In this document: one piece after another, positions 42,786-56,775 of the stretch
Position numbering within the stretch: position 1 is the stretch's first letter
Layout: the number at the start of each line of letters is the position of its first letter
Source of the DNA: Parasteatoda lunata
Taxonomy: Eukaryota > Arthropoda > Arachnida > Araneae > Theridiidae
Direction of reading: 5' to 3'
Assembly (NCBI GenBank): GCA_949128135.1
Contig: OX421974.1
Location: 111,318,828-111,382,827, forward strand
Length of the DNA: 64,000 nucleotides
Program-made: the position numbers and the translations under genes
The notes under the pieces: model-generated
The model's input: only the letters and a program-made list of their open reading frames with translations
Database searches by the model: none
What the model was told of the DNA's origin: nothing

Positions 42786-43001
42786 TGTCAGCCGATATCA
42801 CCTTTCGTCATCTCTACGTGTCAATGATGTAGTTTCTGAACAGCGGCGCTACTTATCTTTTCAGAGAGTATATAAATACGTTACTAATAGATGTTCATCG
42901 CTAATCTTTGTTACTTGCTGCTAGCATGTTAATTGTTATGTTTTGTTGGTTTATTAAATATATATTTTAAGTTATCATGTTTCTTACCTGGAATACAACA
43001 C
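42786..43001 (+). mobile_element. Possible solo LTR
   Basis: The segment starts TGTCAGCC and ends ATACAACA (TG...CA). It carries TATATAAA at 42869-42876 and ATTAAA at about 42951, the order of U3, R and U5 signals in a retrotransposon LTR. Length is about 216 bp. No clean target duplication (CCGA occurs close to both ends but not adjacent on the left) and no internal region are seen. Confidence 0.35.
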
Positions 43002-43139
43002 CGAGGATACTCACAGCTCAACATTTCTCTTTCAACATTTCGCATCTCTCTTTCTTTAGACTGAACAAATATTTCTTTTTCTCTTTATTTGAACAAATAT
43101 TTCCTTATCACTTTTCTTTCAGCCAATATTTATTTATAT

Positions 43140-43725
43140 ACATTTTTCGTTATTTTATTTTATGCTTTGCAATTTATTTTATACTTTACAATTTACTTTA
43201 TACTCAACAGCTCACTTTGTACTTTCAATTATACTTTGAATTACACTTTCAACTTTGCTTTACTTTTTACTTTACTTTACTTTAACTTTACTTTAAATTT
43301 TAGGTTTTATTTTTTACTTTAACTTTATATTTTTGCGATACTTTGTTTTTCTTTATGCTTTACTTTACACTTTACTTTTTTACTTAACTTTGCGGTTTCT
43401 TTACATGCTTATTACTCTACGATTTACTTCATATTCTTCGATTTATTTTATACATAACCCCTTGCTTTTATTTTATACTTGGAAAATTTACTTTATGCTT
43501 TATTTTACTTTATATTTTGCGCTTTACATTTCATTATACTTAACGCTTTACTTTATATTTAAGCTCTATTTTACATTGCTCTTTACTTTGCTTAACATTT
43601 CGATTTTATTTGCTTTACATTTAACTTTTGCGCTTCATTTTATTTTTCATACATTTTATTTTATGCTATACTTTACTTAATATTTCCCACTTTACTTTTT
43701 ATTATACTTTACTCTATTTTCCTTT
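43140..43725. repeat. Degenerate ACTTT/TTTAC pentanucleotide-like array
   Basis: TACTTT phrases recur every 5-15 bases over nearly 600 bp, with the plus strand almost free of G. This strand bias leaves several long open frames (42977-43285, 43089-43322, 43333-43680) encoding Phe/Leu/Tyr-rich strings; they are repeat artefacts. Confidence 0.7.
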
Positions 43726-44074
43726 TTTCCCTTTTGCTTTTTAAAAGTAACGAATCCATGTATGCTGCTAATAAAATAAACAATAACACACACAATAGGC
43801 ACTGAATATATATAGTGGCTGATTAAAGGGTGAAATGAGTCCAATTAAAGAGCTCTAGGGCTAGAATTCTTCATACCCTGTGGTTCAAGTCACCACGATT
43901 CTTCACCAACGTCGGCTTCAAGCTCGAAGCATTGCATTAGAAATCCAATTTAATTCTTATCGATAATTCTTATCTTGGTTCGTTGGCCTTTCAGGAACTC
44001 TAGAAAGCCAATCGGGAGTTAATTATTCAAGAAGTATTTTTAACGTTTGCTTTTTTCTGTGCGTTTCGTGAAAC
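43726..44074. other. Upstream flank of the 44-kb pseudogene
   Basis: 43850-44040 is GC-richer than the surroundings (GGCTTCAAGCTCGAAGC at 43915-43931 is a near-palindrome) and probably belongs to the same repeat or retrocopy as the pseudogene. No TATA box is clear. Confidence 0.35.
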
Positions 44075-45771
44075 ATGGCTTCGAGTTCGAGACGTTGTGA
44101 AAATTTCCCAGATGACTTCTGTTACATATGCGGCGAATATATTGTCGTTAAAAATAGCATGAGGTGCATTTCAGACTATGTAAGACAACTTTATCTTGCG
44201 TATTTTAGCATGAAGCTCGGAGACCAGGACAAATCGTGGACTCCTCATAAAGTTTGTGAGCAATGTCTTAATGATCTACTCTTATGGTTCCAAGGAAAGA
44301 AGACTGCCTTACGATTTCGAATTCCTACAACATGGAGGGAGCCTCAAATTCACTTTGATGATTGTTATTTTTGTTCCTGCCATCTTCGTGGTACACCCAT
44401 CAAAATCAAAGGCTAATATCTTAACATTTCATCAGCCATAAGCCACATTCCTTATGGACCTGATGTGTCTGTGCATTTGCCTCCAACAGAATTGCCATTA
44501 ATCTCTTCATAGTCTTCAGGCTCGGAACATCCAGAAGTTCAGGGCTCCGATATTAGCCATCTGTGTATATAAGCTATCTTCAATCGGTTCACCTCAGCCT
44601 TTCTCTCAGGTTAAACTTAATGATCTGACTAGAGATATGGACTTTTTGAAAGAGTCAGTAGAATAATTACTAGGCTCCAGACTGAACGAAAAAACTTATT
44701 GGCCAAAGGAACATCTTTTTGTTGGTACAGGAGTCGAGAAAAGGAATTTATTAAGTGCTTTGATGAAGAGAACTTGGTCTATTGTTCTGATGTTCCTAGA
44801 TTGATGAGCAAGTTTAATGTCATATACGATAAAGATGAGTGGAGCATTTTTATAGATTCATCTAAAGAGAGCCTTAAAGCTGCCCTTCATCATGGGAGCC
44901 AGTATGCATCTGTACCAGTTGGACACTCAGAATATTTAAAAGAATGCTATGAAAACCTGGCTCTCGTCCTGGACAAAATAAAATATATCAACCACAGTTG
45001 GATCATTTGCGGTGATTTGAAAGTTATCTCTATGCTTCTTGGTCAACAAGGTAGATTTACAAAGTTCCCATGTTTCATTTCTGAGTGGGACAGCTATGAC
45101 AAGATTCAACATTGGGTCAAAAAAGAATGGCCGAAAAGACAAAATCTTGACCCAGACTCCAAAAATTTTATTCGAAACAGCTTAGTTGATCCGATAAAAG
45201 TATTGTTATCCCCTCTAAATATAAAATTAGGTGTAATGAAGCAGTTTGTCAAGGCTGTTACAAAAGATGGAGTTTGTCTCAAATATCTGTGCAAAATGTT
45301 TCCAGGTTTATCTCAAGCTAAGTTGAAAGAGGTAATCTTTGTTGGTCCAGATATTCGCATACTCACGAAAGATAAAGATTTTGAGACAATCAAGTCAACA
45401 ACAACAGAAAAAGAAATTTGGGTTCTTTTCAAAGATGTCGTCAGTAAATTTCTGAGTAACTACAAGAATTATGACTGTAAAGAAATTGTAAAGAAAATGC
45501 TGGACAAATTTACAGCTTTGGATTGCTCCATGAGTGTCAAAATGCTTTTCCTTCACTCACACGTGGACTTTCCCCCCGAAAATGTAGGAGCAGTCAGAGA
45601 AGAACAAGTTGAAGATTCCATCAAAATATCAGAAATATGGAGCGTAAATATCAAAGAAGAAGGGACAAGAACATGATCGCCGAATACTGTTAGATGTTAA
45701 CTCGAGATAGGTCTCGGATTAAGCATAAAAGAAGATCATCAGAAATGGAAAACGAGTCTGTACTTATATAG
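44075..45771 (+). pseudogene. Zinc-finger-like multi-copy arthropod protein family member, broken
   Basis: An ATG at 44075 starts a 113-residue part with three cysteine pairs: C16/C19 (CYICG), C61/C64 (CEQC) and C97/C100 (CYFC), around the motif GDQDKSWTPH. A TAA at 44414 stops it. Further stops and at least one frameshift follow before the frame resumes near 44690 with LAKGTSFCWYRSREKEF. It continues for some 300 residues through EWSIFIDSSKESLKAALHH, GDLKVISMLLG, KFPCFISEWDS, LVDPIKVLLSPLNIKLGVMK and SHVDFPPENVGAVREEQ. After EEQ the frame shifts; the neighbouring frame carries the recognisable end (FHQNIRNMERKYQ...NMIAEYC, stop inside, final TAG at 45769). I recall this as an intronless, highly repeated uncharacterised family in arthropods; whether it is a transposon gene is unknown to me. 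This copy is a pseudogene. Confidence 0.75.
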
Positions 45772-46925
45772 AGACTTATTTCATTTTGTTATTTGTTTGT
45801 TTTTATTTTGTTTCAAACTTTCATGTACACATACACAATATTTGCTATTCTTGGTCAATCGTCAATTTTACGTAAGTTACCCCAATAAAAATTTAATAAA
45901 AATTTATTAAAATGGTATGTCGATGATATTCTTCTAGGAACTGATGTAAAAAGTTTTAACTCAAAGAACTTATTGTTTTTCTCTCGACCAGAGGTGACTT
46001 GTGCGATCTGGCAACAGTATTTTTCATTCATTTCAACCTATAAAAAACTAGCCGGTTGCTCAAAAATTAGTTTACCTTTACAAGATTCAATTTCACATAG
46101 ATAGAAATGAATAAAGTCAACAGTTACCAGATAGTATACATGCACAATTGTCTGAGAAAATTCCTTTCCAAATAGAGTTTTAGTAAAATATCGATAACGA
46201 TTTTACAAAAACGTGATGGTGGGAAATGAAGGTTATTTTCGGAATCAGCACATCAAATAACATAGAAATCAACAATAACTTTTCTTGAATTTTTCAAAAA
46301 CTTCAATTTTGCAGCCTTGTGTAATCTTATATTGTAAAAAAGTTCAAATTGGAAAAAGCTTTTTTCTCTCTTGAGGGTTTTACACTTTTTTAAAAAATAA
46401 TCATTAAATTTTATGATTTCTTCAATATTTTTTGTTTTAATATTTTTATTGCTTAAAAAAATACTCATAAAAAGAAAATTTCCCGATTCACAAAGAAAAA
46501 AAAACCCACCTAAAATTGCAGTAATTTTGGAACTAATCGGAATTTCGAAAAAAAGAAAATTATTTGCTTTACGTTGGTAATGTTAAATGACCCTTTCAGC
46601 ATGTCAATTTTAAACTCAGTATTGGCATTTCAGCGAGCTGCAGTTTAGCCAACATAAATATTTTTAATTTAAATTTTACAATTCAATCAATTTCGAACTA
46701 ATAGTAGAATCTCATTTTTTTCCCGTCGAATTCTTGGAACATTTTCTCGATAAAATGTAAAGCAAAAAAAAGTAGGAGGGTTTTGAATTTTTACTTAAAG
46801 GAGTAGAAATAAGAACTAAAATGTTGAAAACTACAATTTCTAGCAAAAGTTAGAAAAATGAAAGTAAAAGTTACCAAATGAATGATGTAAATACCGTGTA
46901 TTTTGATTTAATTACTAGAACTATC
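45772..46925. other. AT-rich downstream flank
   Basis: AATAAA-like signals lie at about 45882-45897. A TTCACAAAGAAAAAAAAACCCACC phrase near 46487 could be the left partner of the element end at 46992. No coding exon is seen. Confidence 0.35.
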
Positions 46926-46929
46926 ATTT

Positions 46930-46992
46930 TTTTTCTTTACCAGAAATGTCTTTATCATGAAATTAAGGCAATATTGTCAGATTATTTCTCTC
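46930..46992. mobile_element. Probable right end of the 19-kb element family
   Basis: TTTACCAGAAATGTC...GATTATTTCTCTCCACGC parallels the right end at 20465-20525 (TTTTACCAGAAATACC...TTTTTCTCTCCGTG). Confidence 0.35.
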
Positions 46993-49284
46993 CACGCACA
47001 ACTATAACATTATATTTTCTATGAATTTCCGTTGATTTAATTTATTTCGAAGTTAAATTCTATAAATTTAATTGACTCTTAATAAACATTTCTCAGCGAT
47101 TGACTTTTCCAGAAATTTAAACTGTATAATTTGAATTATATTTTTTTCACAAATTTTGAAAAAATGTTTTTGAAAATATTTTTCCATATTATTGCAGAAA
47201 TTTTCCTGTATTTAAAAAATTTAAAAAAAAACTTTTAACGCTTTTTGGGGGAGATTTTAAATACATATCTCTCTGTAAAAAGTAATTTTTACAGCTCACA
47301 AATTACTTAATATAAGACTTTTTTCAAAAGTTTGATTCATTCTATCATTCCTCTAAAGTCAGCAAACTCTTTAAAAACTGTATTTGCCAATAAGACTTTA
47401 AAATTCCTTTAGAAATGATCAAAAGAAATAAATACATAATAAATTAACATACAGATTCTAGTCAAAATTTTAAATATCATGGAAACTGTATACTTAGTGA
47501 TAAGTTAGTTTGAGAAAACTAATTAACCATAACACTAACGAAAACAACAATTAAATATGGTATATATTTCATTAACCTGAGTAAATTAAATGAATATTGA
47601 TTTAAAATCTCTCTGTGTCTGCCATCTGTGAGTTCCGGTATTACCTGGTAAATTCAAGTCCCTATTTTAGCATCCAATTGCTTCACGAGCTATTCTTATT
47701 GGACGAGCAAATTATAAACAGACATCTCCAACTGTCATCAGTAGGGAATTAATAACTGCCCATTTCAATTATTAGAGAGGATTAAAGTCTTAAAACTGAA
47801 AGAGATATTTTAAAACGTGCATAATTGTTTTTTTATTGTTTACTAAATAATCCTCATATGTTAAGTTATTTTATATTTATTATACAAAATTTGATTATTA
47901 TTCAACTTTAAAGACTTGAGACTAAAAACAGTATTTTTCATATAAAAATAATTATGTGCAACAAACATAACTGCTTCTTTTTTCCTTTCGGGGCCCGTAA
48001 ATGAATTTACAAACTATTATTTATCTCAGTAATTAACCGTTGTTATAGATACTACTCGAATTGTAATTATGAGTACTTAATATGCTAATATGCATAGTAA
48101 CCGATAGGTAGAGGCTCTATCTGGACTCCGAAACCAGAATAGTAACTAATCTTAAGCTGCTGAAGATTTGTTATAATTACTACGTATTACAAATGAGTAA
48201 ATTTTATTTAGTTTGTGTAAAATCTTTTCAATAACTGGCTCTGTTCAAAATAAGTAAGAAAAATTATTTGTTGCCCAATACAATATTCATTATAAAAAAA
48301 AAATTTAATGTTATATGTTAACTTCTTGGTCTATTTTTAAATATTTTACGTGGTTATAAAACATTTAACTCTTTATTTGAAAAATGAATAAATTAATATT
48401 AATTTAACGAACTGCTGTACACATGAAGCAGAGTTATCATAGATAAATTAAATTCGTTGCAATAAACTTATGTGTTGAATCTTATTATTAAATTACAACT
48501 GAATTTATCAAAACTGTTATTATAGCAAAACTGCATCAATTTTAAATAGGATAATTTATAAAATTGAATTAGGCAAAAACAATTTACCACATAAGAATTA
48601 GAATGCAAATAACTGTTAAAAAGAGTTGGTATCTGTCTAATTAAAAAACAAAAAAGTTTTATTAAATTTCATTCAGTCTCCAAACACATTAACATCTTGT
48701 AATACAGATGATTTTGAGTTCGATAATGGACATTCAGCATAGCAACAGAAAATGCAGAATGACTTGCGCTAGCGCATTTGTCACACGTATGAAACGACCG
48801 TTTTATAAGCGTTAAAAGTTCCAAGAAAGGTGAAGGAAAGAATTGGGGTACGATTCCTTAGAGCATGTTTTTTTTCCTTAAAAAAAAAAAATTGTTTGTG
48901 GATTCCCCTTAGCACTGCGCAAATGCGGCTCACGCATGAGTGAAAATGTCACTGTAATATACTATTGCAATTTTATGTCATTAACTTTAACTTTTAAGAC
49001 ATAGAACAATGTGAAAGTTTTAAATTAATAACAAACTTAAAAATAAAATACAATAAAAATAATTTCTTTTACTTGGGTAAATTCAAGTATAAACTATAGT
49101 CTGTCCATTAAGTGTAGCCACTTGGAAGGATACTATTGAAAAAAGCCCGTACTTCTAACAGAGCATTTGCAAGAATTAAGTATCAATTGGAAGGGTATAT
49201 TGTCTTTTTTTTATCTATTTTCATTGTGTAACAATGCTTAGTAAATGTAAAATTATTGTAATAAGTTTTAAGAAATATCGAAAT
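46993..49284. other. AT-rich stretch, nothing recognised
   Basis: 47620-47730 and 48720-48950 are mildly GC-richer islands without recognisable products. Confidence 0.35.
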
Positions 49285-49348
49285 TCGTCCCCTGTTGCAG
49301 TTCCCGAGACTCCGGTTAAGGTCGCGATCCACTATTTAAAAAACTCTG
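49285..49348 (-). mobile_element. hAT-like terminal fragment
   Basis: On the minus strand CAGAGTTTTTTAAATAGTGG is followed by ATCGCGACCTTAACC and GGGAACTGCAACAGGGGACG. A start of this kind with a GTGG.TCGCGACC block is typical of hAT nonautonomous ends. The other end and the 8-bp target duplication were not found. Confidence 0.4.
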
Positions 49349-52300
49349 CTTTAGAGAATTCATTGTAAGTTGAGCTTCAAATGCTAAAATCATCTCAAGT
49401 TCACAATAAAAATATAGAAATCCAAATGCTTTTACCAATAATGTTTACTTTCAGAATACCTGACAATATAACAAGACTGTTTTCAAGCCAAAAGTCTCAT
49501 TTAGTCATTACTTACTAAAAAGTTAATAAACGTTTAGAAATTATTATCACCTGAAGAACAAATTAAGACACGTAAACTTACTACTTTGTCGCATCAAACA
49601 TCAAACTTAGTTCAAATGAAACATTTTAAATATTAAGTTGAAAAAAAAGCAAATAATCTTTATGTTCATTCTTTCAACTTTTTTAGCCATTTTTTATAAT
49701 CAAATTAATATTATGATTTGGAATGGAATAATAGTGATGATAACGACAAATCAAAAGACTTGAAGTAAGTAAAGTATAAAAAGATTATCCAGTAAAGATG
49801 TTGAATTGGCCTTTTGGGTTTTACCTCTAAATTTTTGATTTTGTTATTCTTTTTAAATTCATTTGTCTCTTAAATATTATAGATTATATTATCAGAAAAG
49901 TCTTGCATCAAATAAAAAGAAGATTTTAAAGAATATGTTTGAGAATTTTTCCATATTTCTTTATTTATCACTTTGAATAAGTGTTAACTAGAGAAATTTC
50001 ACCTCCATATTCTTAAATCAATTTATTCCTCTAATGAAAGAAAATCATTAAAGGAAGATAATTCAATTAATTATGAAGTGAATTTAAAGAAACTTCTACT
50101 TTTGTGATAAGAAATAAAAAAGTTTGCAAATGGCACTTTCTTGTTTTTGTTTTCTTAACATGCCTTTTGAAAATAGAAAATTACTAAGCTCCGATTACAA
50201 TCGAAAACTTCACAGGGAATTCTCTTACCAGAGAATTTTTCAATAACTTTTTTTAAAAATCACTTTGATCAAGCTCTCACCTCCTTAAAAGGCCATTCCG
50301 TGAAAAGTCGGGAAAAATTTTAAAATATTTTTTTTCCTTTCTGATAATAAGTCATATGCTCTTTAAGACATCAAAGTTCAAACTAATTGAACTTTAAATA
50401 GTTTTTAAAAAGTTTGTTTTGGTTAAGTGGCAACAGTTTTATAAACATTGCTATTCTGTAAAGCTCATAATGTGCATTTAAAACTTTTTATATTTTTTAT
50501 TTATTTAGAATCAACTTTAAGCTATTAAACTTTCTTTCGACTACTTAACTACATTTAAAAAAATTACTAACTGTTTAGTGAAATGAAAATAATTGTTTGC
50601 TTAAGAAATAAATTTTTGAAGAATAGAATAGCTGTCGCGCAGTGATGAATTTTTCTCAATCACAACAAAATGAATTAGTCTTACGTTTTCAAATTTTACT
50701 TTTAAACCTTTATTTATTATTAATATTGAATAGTCTTAAATTAGGCAGTTTTTTCCAAAAATAAATAATTATAAAGAATGCATTTTGTACCGCACGCGCC
50801 ATCACAAAATTGAAAATTTTATAAAATATTGAAAATCAGGTTACTTTCTCTTTTACCTAATTAAAATTATTAAATATGTAATACAAATTAATTAAATAAA
50901 ATAAAAATAATTGTTATAGATCTTTTACACAATATATTTAATTTAAAATATATATTCTGAAATTTCCAGAAATAATATTTTGAAAGTAATTTTTTTTTTA
51001 TAATTTCAAGTTCTTAAAAATAAGAATTTTTTTTTTTAATATTTCGTAGAAAAGAAGTTGTGAACTAACTACTCAATGTATGTTTGGTTCTTTACAATAG
51101 ATATATCATAAGAAGGAATAAACAAAAAGCAGCAAGAGCTAAAAGAATCAGAGAACAAAGATAAGATTCTTATTTTCAGAATTTCCAAAATTAATAAATA
51201 AAACTTCATCATTTAAGGTATCAAAAGAAAGATCGAATGAATCTCTAGGCGGGTACTGTGATAGCATGTATATGATAGAAAGCAAATTTAGAGTTCGATA
51301 CAAAAGGAAAAAAAAAACAGACATACATGATAAATGATGCATGCCTAATATTTAATTCTTACTCAAGCCTCCTGATCAAATGTATTCGTAGTAGTTTGGA
51401 AGGCGATAAATCATTATTTAATGCACAAACAAGAAGCATGGCAAAATATTAGAAGATTTACCATCAGTGAATAAACAGGCAAACATCAGAGATAAATTAA
51501 AAATAACAAAAAAGATATAGAAATAAGAACAATTCAAATTGATTTTTCAATATACGAAATTCAAAGTTCTCCCTGGTATAGAGCTACATTTCTGTTACCC
51601 ATGGTAGTAGTGTTACTTTATCAAATTTTGCACAAAGCATATCTAATTTACAAGGGACCAAATATTAAGACCTGATATTTTTATACAAGAAATTACTAGA
51701 GGATTAAATTTAAAATAATACTTGCTTAGAACATATGATTAAAAATGAATTTATGTGTGAATGGAATTTAAGTGAGAATGGACTTATATGGGAATTATGA
51801 ATTTGTGTGTGAATAAGCACTGATTTACCTTGATCGTAACCTAAATATTTTGCTGGATCATATGGGAAGAATGAAGTTCGTGGAAATAGATTAATAGTGC
51901 CCATTTGACGTAAGTTCATCACAAAAAAGGAAATTTCCATCCAGTTATAAAATGATTTATGCGCAAAAGATGTTTTGTTAAGATAAGGAAATTCATTGAT
52001 ATTTATCTAATGATACCGAATTAATTATCAATGACGAAAAAACTTTTTGCCAATAATTTGAATAATTTCCCAAGAACATAGTAATTGCTTTGAGAAAATT
52101 TCAATTATTTCGAGAAAATAATCGCATGAAAAGACTAAATGTGATTCAGATATGAATTCTGCAGATCTTACATCTGGAATTTGTAAATGGCCTAAAAAAT
52201 TGACGACTGCACTTCGTATGATGCACAGCAGATTCTGAAAATATTTTCCGCACTCATAATATTCAATGACAGCGATAAATTCAGATTCAATAAAAAAATA

Positions 52301-52570
52301 TAATTGCAATTCTTGGGAAAAAGTTCTTGTTTTACTTTTACTGTTTCATATTTCCATGAAATATAAAAAACTTAGTATATTTATTTAATGAATTATCTTA
52401 AAGAAAAATTTTTTTCCTTTTTACTAAAATGTTTCAAAGTATTTTACAATGGGTGAAAATTTAGTTAAAAGTAGTTTCATTCTGAATTGTCACGTGCAGG
52501 ACATTTTTTTCTAGTGTCCCTCATGTAACAAAATAATGTCGAAATTAAAATGTAATTATAACATTACAAA
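49349..52570. other. AT-rich stretch, nothing recognised
   Basis: The short minus-strand open frames at 51148-51342, 51710-51940 and 52028-52309 have no recognisable domain. Confidence 0.4.
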
Positions 52571-52571
52571 T

Positions 52572-52935
52572 ACTTCCCCAAATGGCTCCGAGGATAGAAC
52601 ATTCACCTTCCCATGAGGTAAACCGGTTTCGAATCCCAGGTATTGCTGGTCGATAAGAATTCCTCATCCAGCTTGCACCGACCACAGTTCTGACGCAAAA
52701 TATCCTCAGTGGTAGACGGATCATGGGTTGGAGTCCCCTTGCCGTCTGACTAACCGTAGGAGGGTTTTGTGATTTTTATCTCCATGTTACTCAAATGGGG
52801 GTGTGTACCATAAAAAAATACTTCAATAAAGCAAATTTCTCCCAATACTTGATCCAGGAGTTCTCTTGTCCTCTGCATTGGGCTCAAAATAACAAGACTA
52901 CGAAGTTGAACATTAGTAGTCGTAAGCTCAAAAAA
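52572..52935 (+). mobile_element. tRNA-derived SINE, family 2, copy 2
   Basis: This is the best tRNA-like head of the family: A-box-like TGGCTCCGAGGATAGAAC (52583-52600) and B-box-like GGTTTCGAATCCC (52625-52637). The body matches the copies at 11720-12063 and 56440-56775 (CTGACGCAAAATATCCTCAG, GAGTCCCCTTGCCGTC, CTTGATCCAGGAGTTCTC). Confidence 0.75.
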
Positions 52936-53807
52936 TCGGATCGGCTGTTTAACAACAGTTATAAAATAAAATACTCCTTCAAAGCAATAAAAATATTCCT
53001 ACAAAGCATGCCTTTTCGAGAAAAATAAAACTAATTGATCTTGCCTCAATAGCAATAAAAAGATTTCCAAAATGTGTCTGAACATTTGTCGGTAACATTT
53101 TATTAATCACTTTAAATAAGTGCTTACTTGGGAACTTTCTCCTCCCTATTCTTTAAGCGATATATTCTTTTAATGAAAGAAAATCACTGAAATGAGCAAA
53201 CTCAATCAATTTCGAAGTGATTTTAACAAAGCTTCTACTTATGCGATAAAATATTGAAGGAAAAAAAAAAGGGTTCGGAAACGAAATTTATTTTCTTTCT
53301 TATTTTTCCGTCATTTTATTTGAAAGTATTTAAATATAAAATTCTAAAAGTAAGTCATAATGACTTAAATATTTCTTGCGCTTTTTAAAAAAAATATGTG
53401 TGAGCGTTACAAATTACGTTGAAATTGAGCTTAATACAATTCCCTATGCTCAAATATTTTTTTAAAAGAAACTAGATTTTTTTAATAGTGATATTTTCAG
53501 AAACAGAGCTTTTTCTCTTTTTCAAATATGGTACGTTCAAAGAATTTAAGGTAATAATATTTAAGATAACAATGCTATTTTATATGATGTTGTCGAAATA
53601 ACGTTTTGGACTTTTTTCTCTCTAAAATGAAATTCTTTTACTAAATGATATCAAATTACTCGAATGAGCAGGAAAGCAGAAATAACATAGGGAACAATTT
53701 TTCCGATACTAGGAAATTTTTTAATTGATATTTTCACGTCGCTGATTTCAAATCTTCTGCAATCTTTCAATCTGCAATCTTTTATTTTTACGAGCTATAG
53801 TTTTTTT
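52936..53807. other. AT-rich stretch, nothing recognised
   Basis: 53095-53230 loosely echoes 49970-50105: CTTTAAATAAGTGCTTACT against CTTTGAATAAGTGTTAACT, then CCTCCCTATTC..., TTTTAATGAAAGAAAATCA and CTTCTACTT. This indicates a small dispersed repeat about 3.1 kb apart. Confidence 0.4.
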
Positions 53808-53808
53808 T

Positions 53809-54212
53809 AAATGACATTTTAGTCTATTTTTTACGAGATATACAAGTTTCAAAATGTTATATATAACAGAGGATTGCGAAAACGTTGCAACAAATTTTTA
53901 AGGGAGTTAAGCCAAATTGTCCGAATTGAAATTGCATAGGAGCCTATGCCTGAAAATGTCATCATACTCCGCAAAGGGGCGCTTCCCCTCTAATGTATTG
54001 TTTCTCCGTGTGCTTCTGAACAGGCCATAATAGAGGAAGTAGCCCTAATTGCGTACGACGGTTTTACAGAGAATGGGTTACTATGCAATATTAATCTTGA
54101 TGATGAGTCCTAACCTACTAGAAGTTTGTTGCTATATTTAAGCGACCCCCTGCTATATATTAACTTTTTAAACTTGCATATTTTGACAAAAATAGACTAA
54201 AACTGCCATTAA
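53809..54212. mobile_element. 404-bp MITE with about 55-bp inverted ends, copy 1
   Basis: Left end AATGACATTTTAGTCTATTT and right end (reversed) AATGGCAGTTTTAGTCTATT continue in parallel to a TATATA phrase. The middle (GCATAGGAGCCTATGCCTGA, CTCCGCAAAGGGGCG) has a near-homologue at 62.75 kb. There is no coding capacity. Confidence 0.6.
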
Positions 54213-56439
<2,227 letters not shown>

Positions 56440-56775
56440 ATTTTATACTCAATAATCATATAGTTTCAAATCAAGCCCAGAAGACAAGAGAACTCTTGGA
56501 TCAAGCGTTAAGACGCAATAATCCTGGTTGAGGACTTTTTGATGGAACTTACCCAAATTTGCATTACATAAAGAGTAAAATCATGAGAGTATTCTACGGT
56601 AGACCCAACTGCAAGTGATGATACGTCTACCAATAAATATATTTTACATCAGCACTGTGATTGTTGCAAGTCGAGAGCAGAATTCGTTTCGATCAGCCAT
56701 CGCTGGGATTTAAATCTTGCGCCACTTTAACTATAGAATATTGAGTGATGTATCCCCTAAGCCACCACACACACA
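56440..56775 (-). mobile_element. tRNA-derived SINE, family 2, copy 3
   Basis: On the minus strand it matches the copies at 12.0 and 52.6 kb (CAAGAGAACTCTTGGATCAAG, ATATTTTACATCAGCACTGT, GGACTTTTTGATGGAACTTACC). The B box region is more decayed (GGGATTTAAATCT). Confidence 0.65.

Noticed and set aside
42977..43680. Several 77-115 residue frames rich in Phe, Leu and Tyr (possible membrane proteins)
   Set aside because: They come from the G-poor ACTTT array, occur in overlapping frames and lack any conserved motif.
44699..45676. Treating the 325-residue frame as an intact gene
   Set aside because: It begins with TTG inside a longer broken reading; the conserved N-terminal part lies upstream behind stops, and its last residues after EEQ are out of the family's frame.
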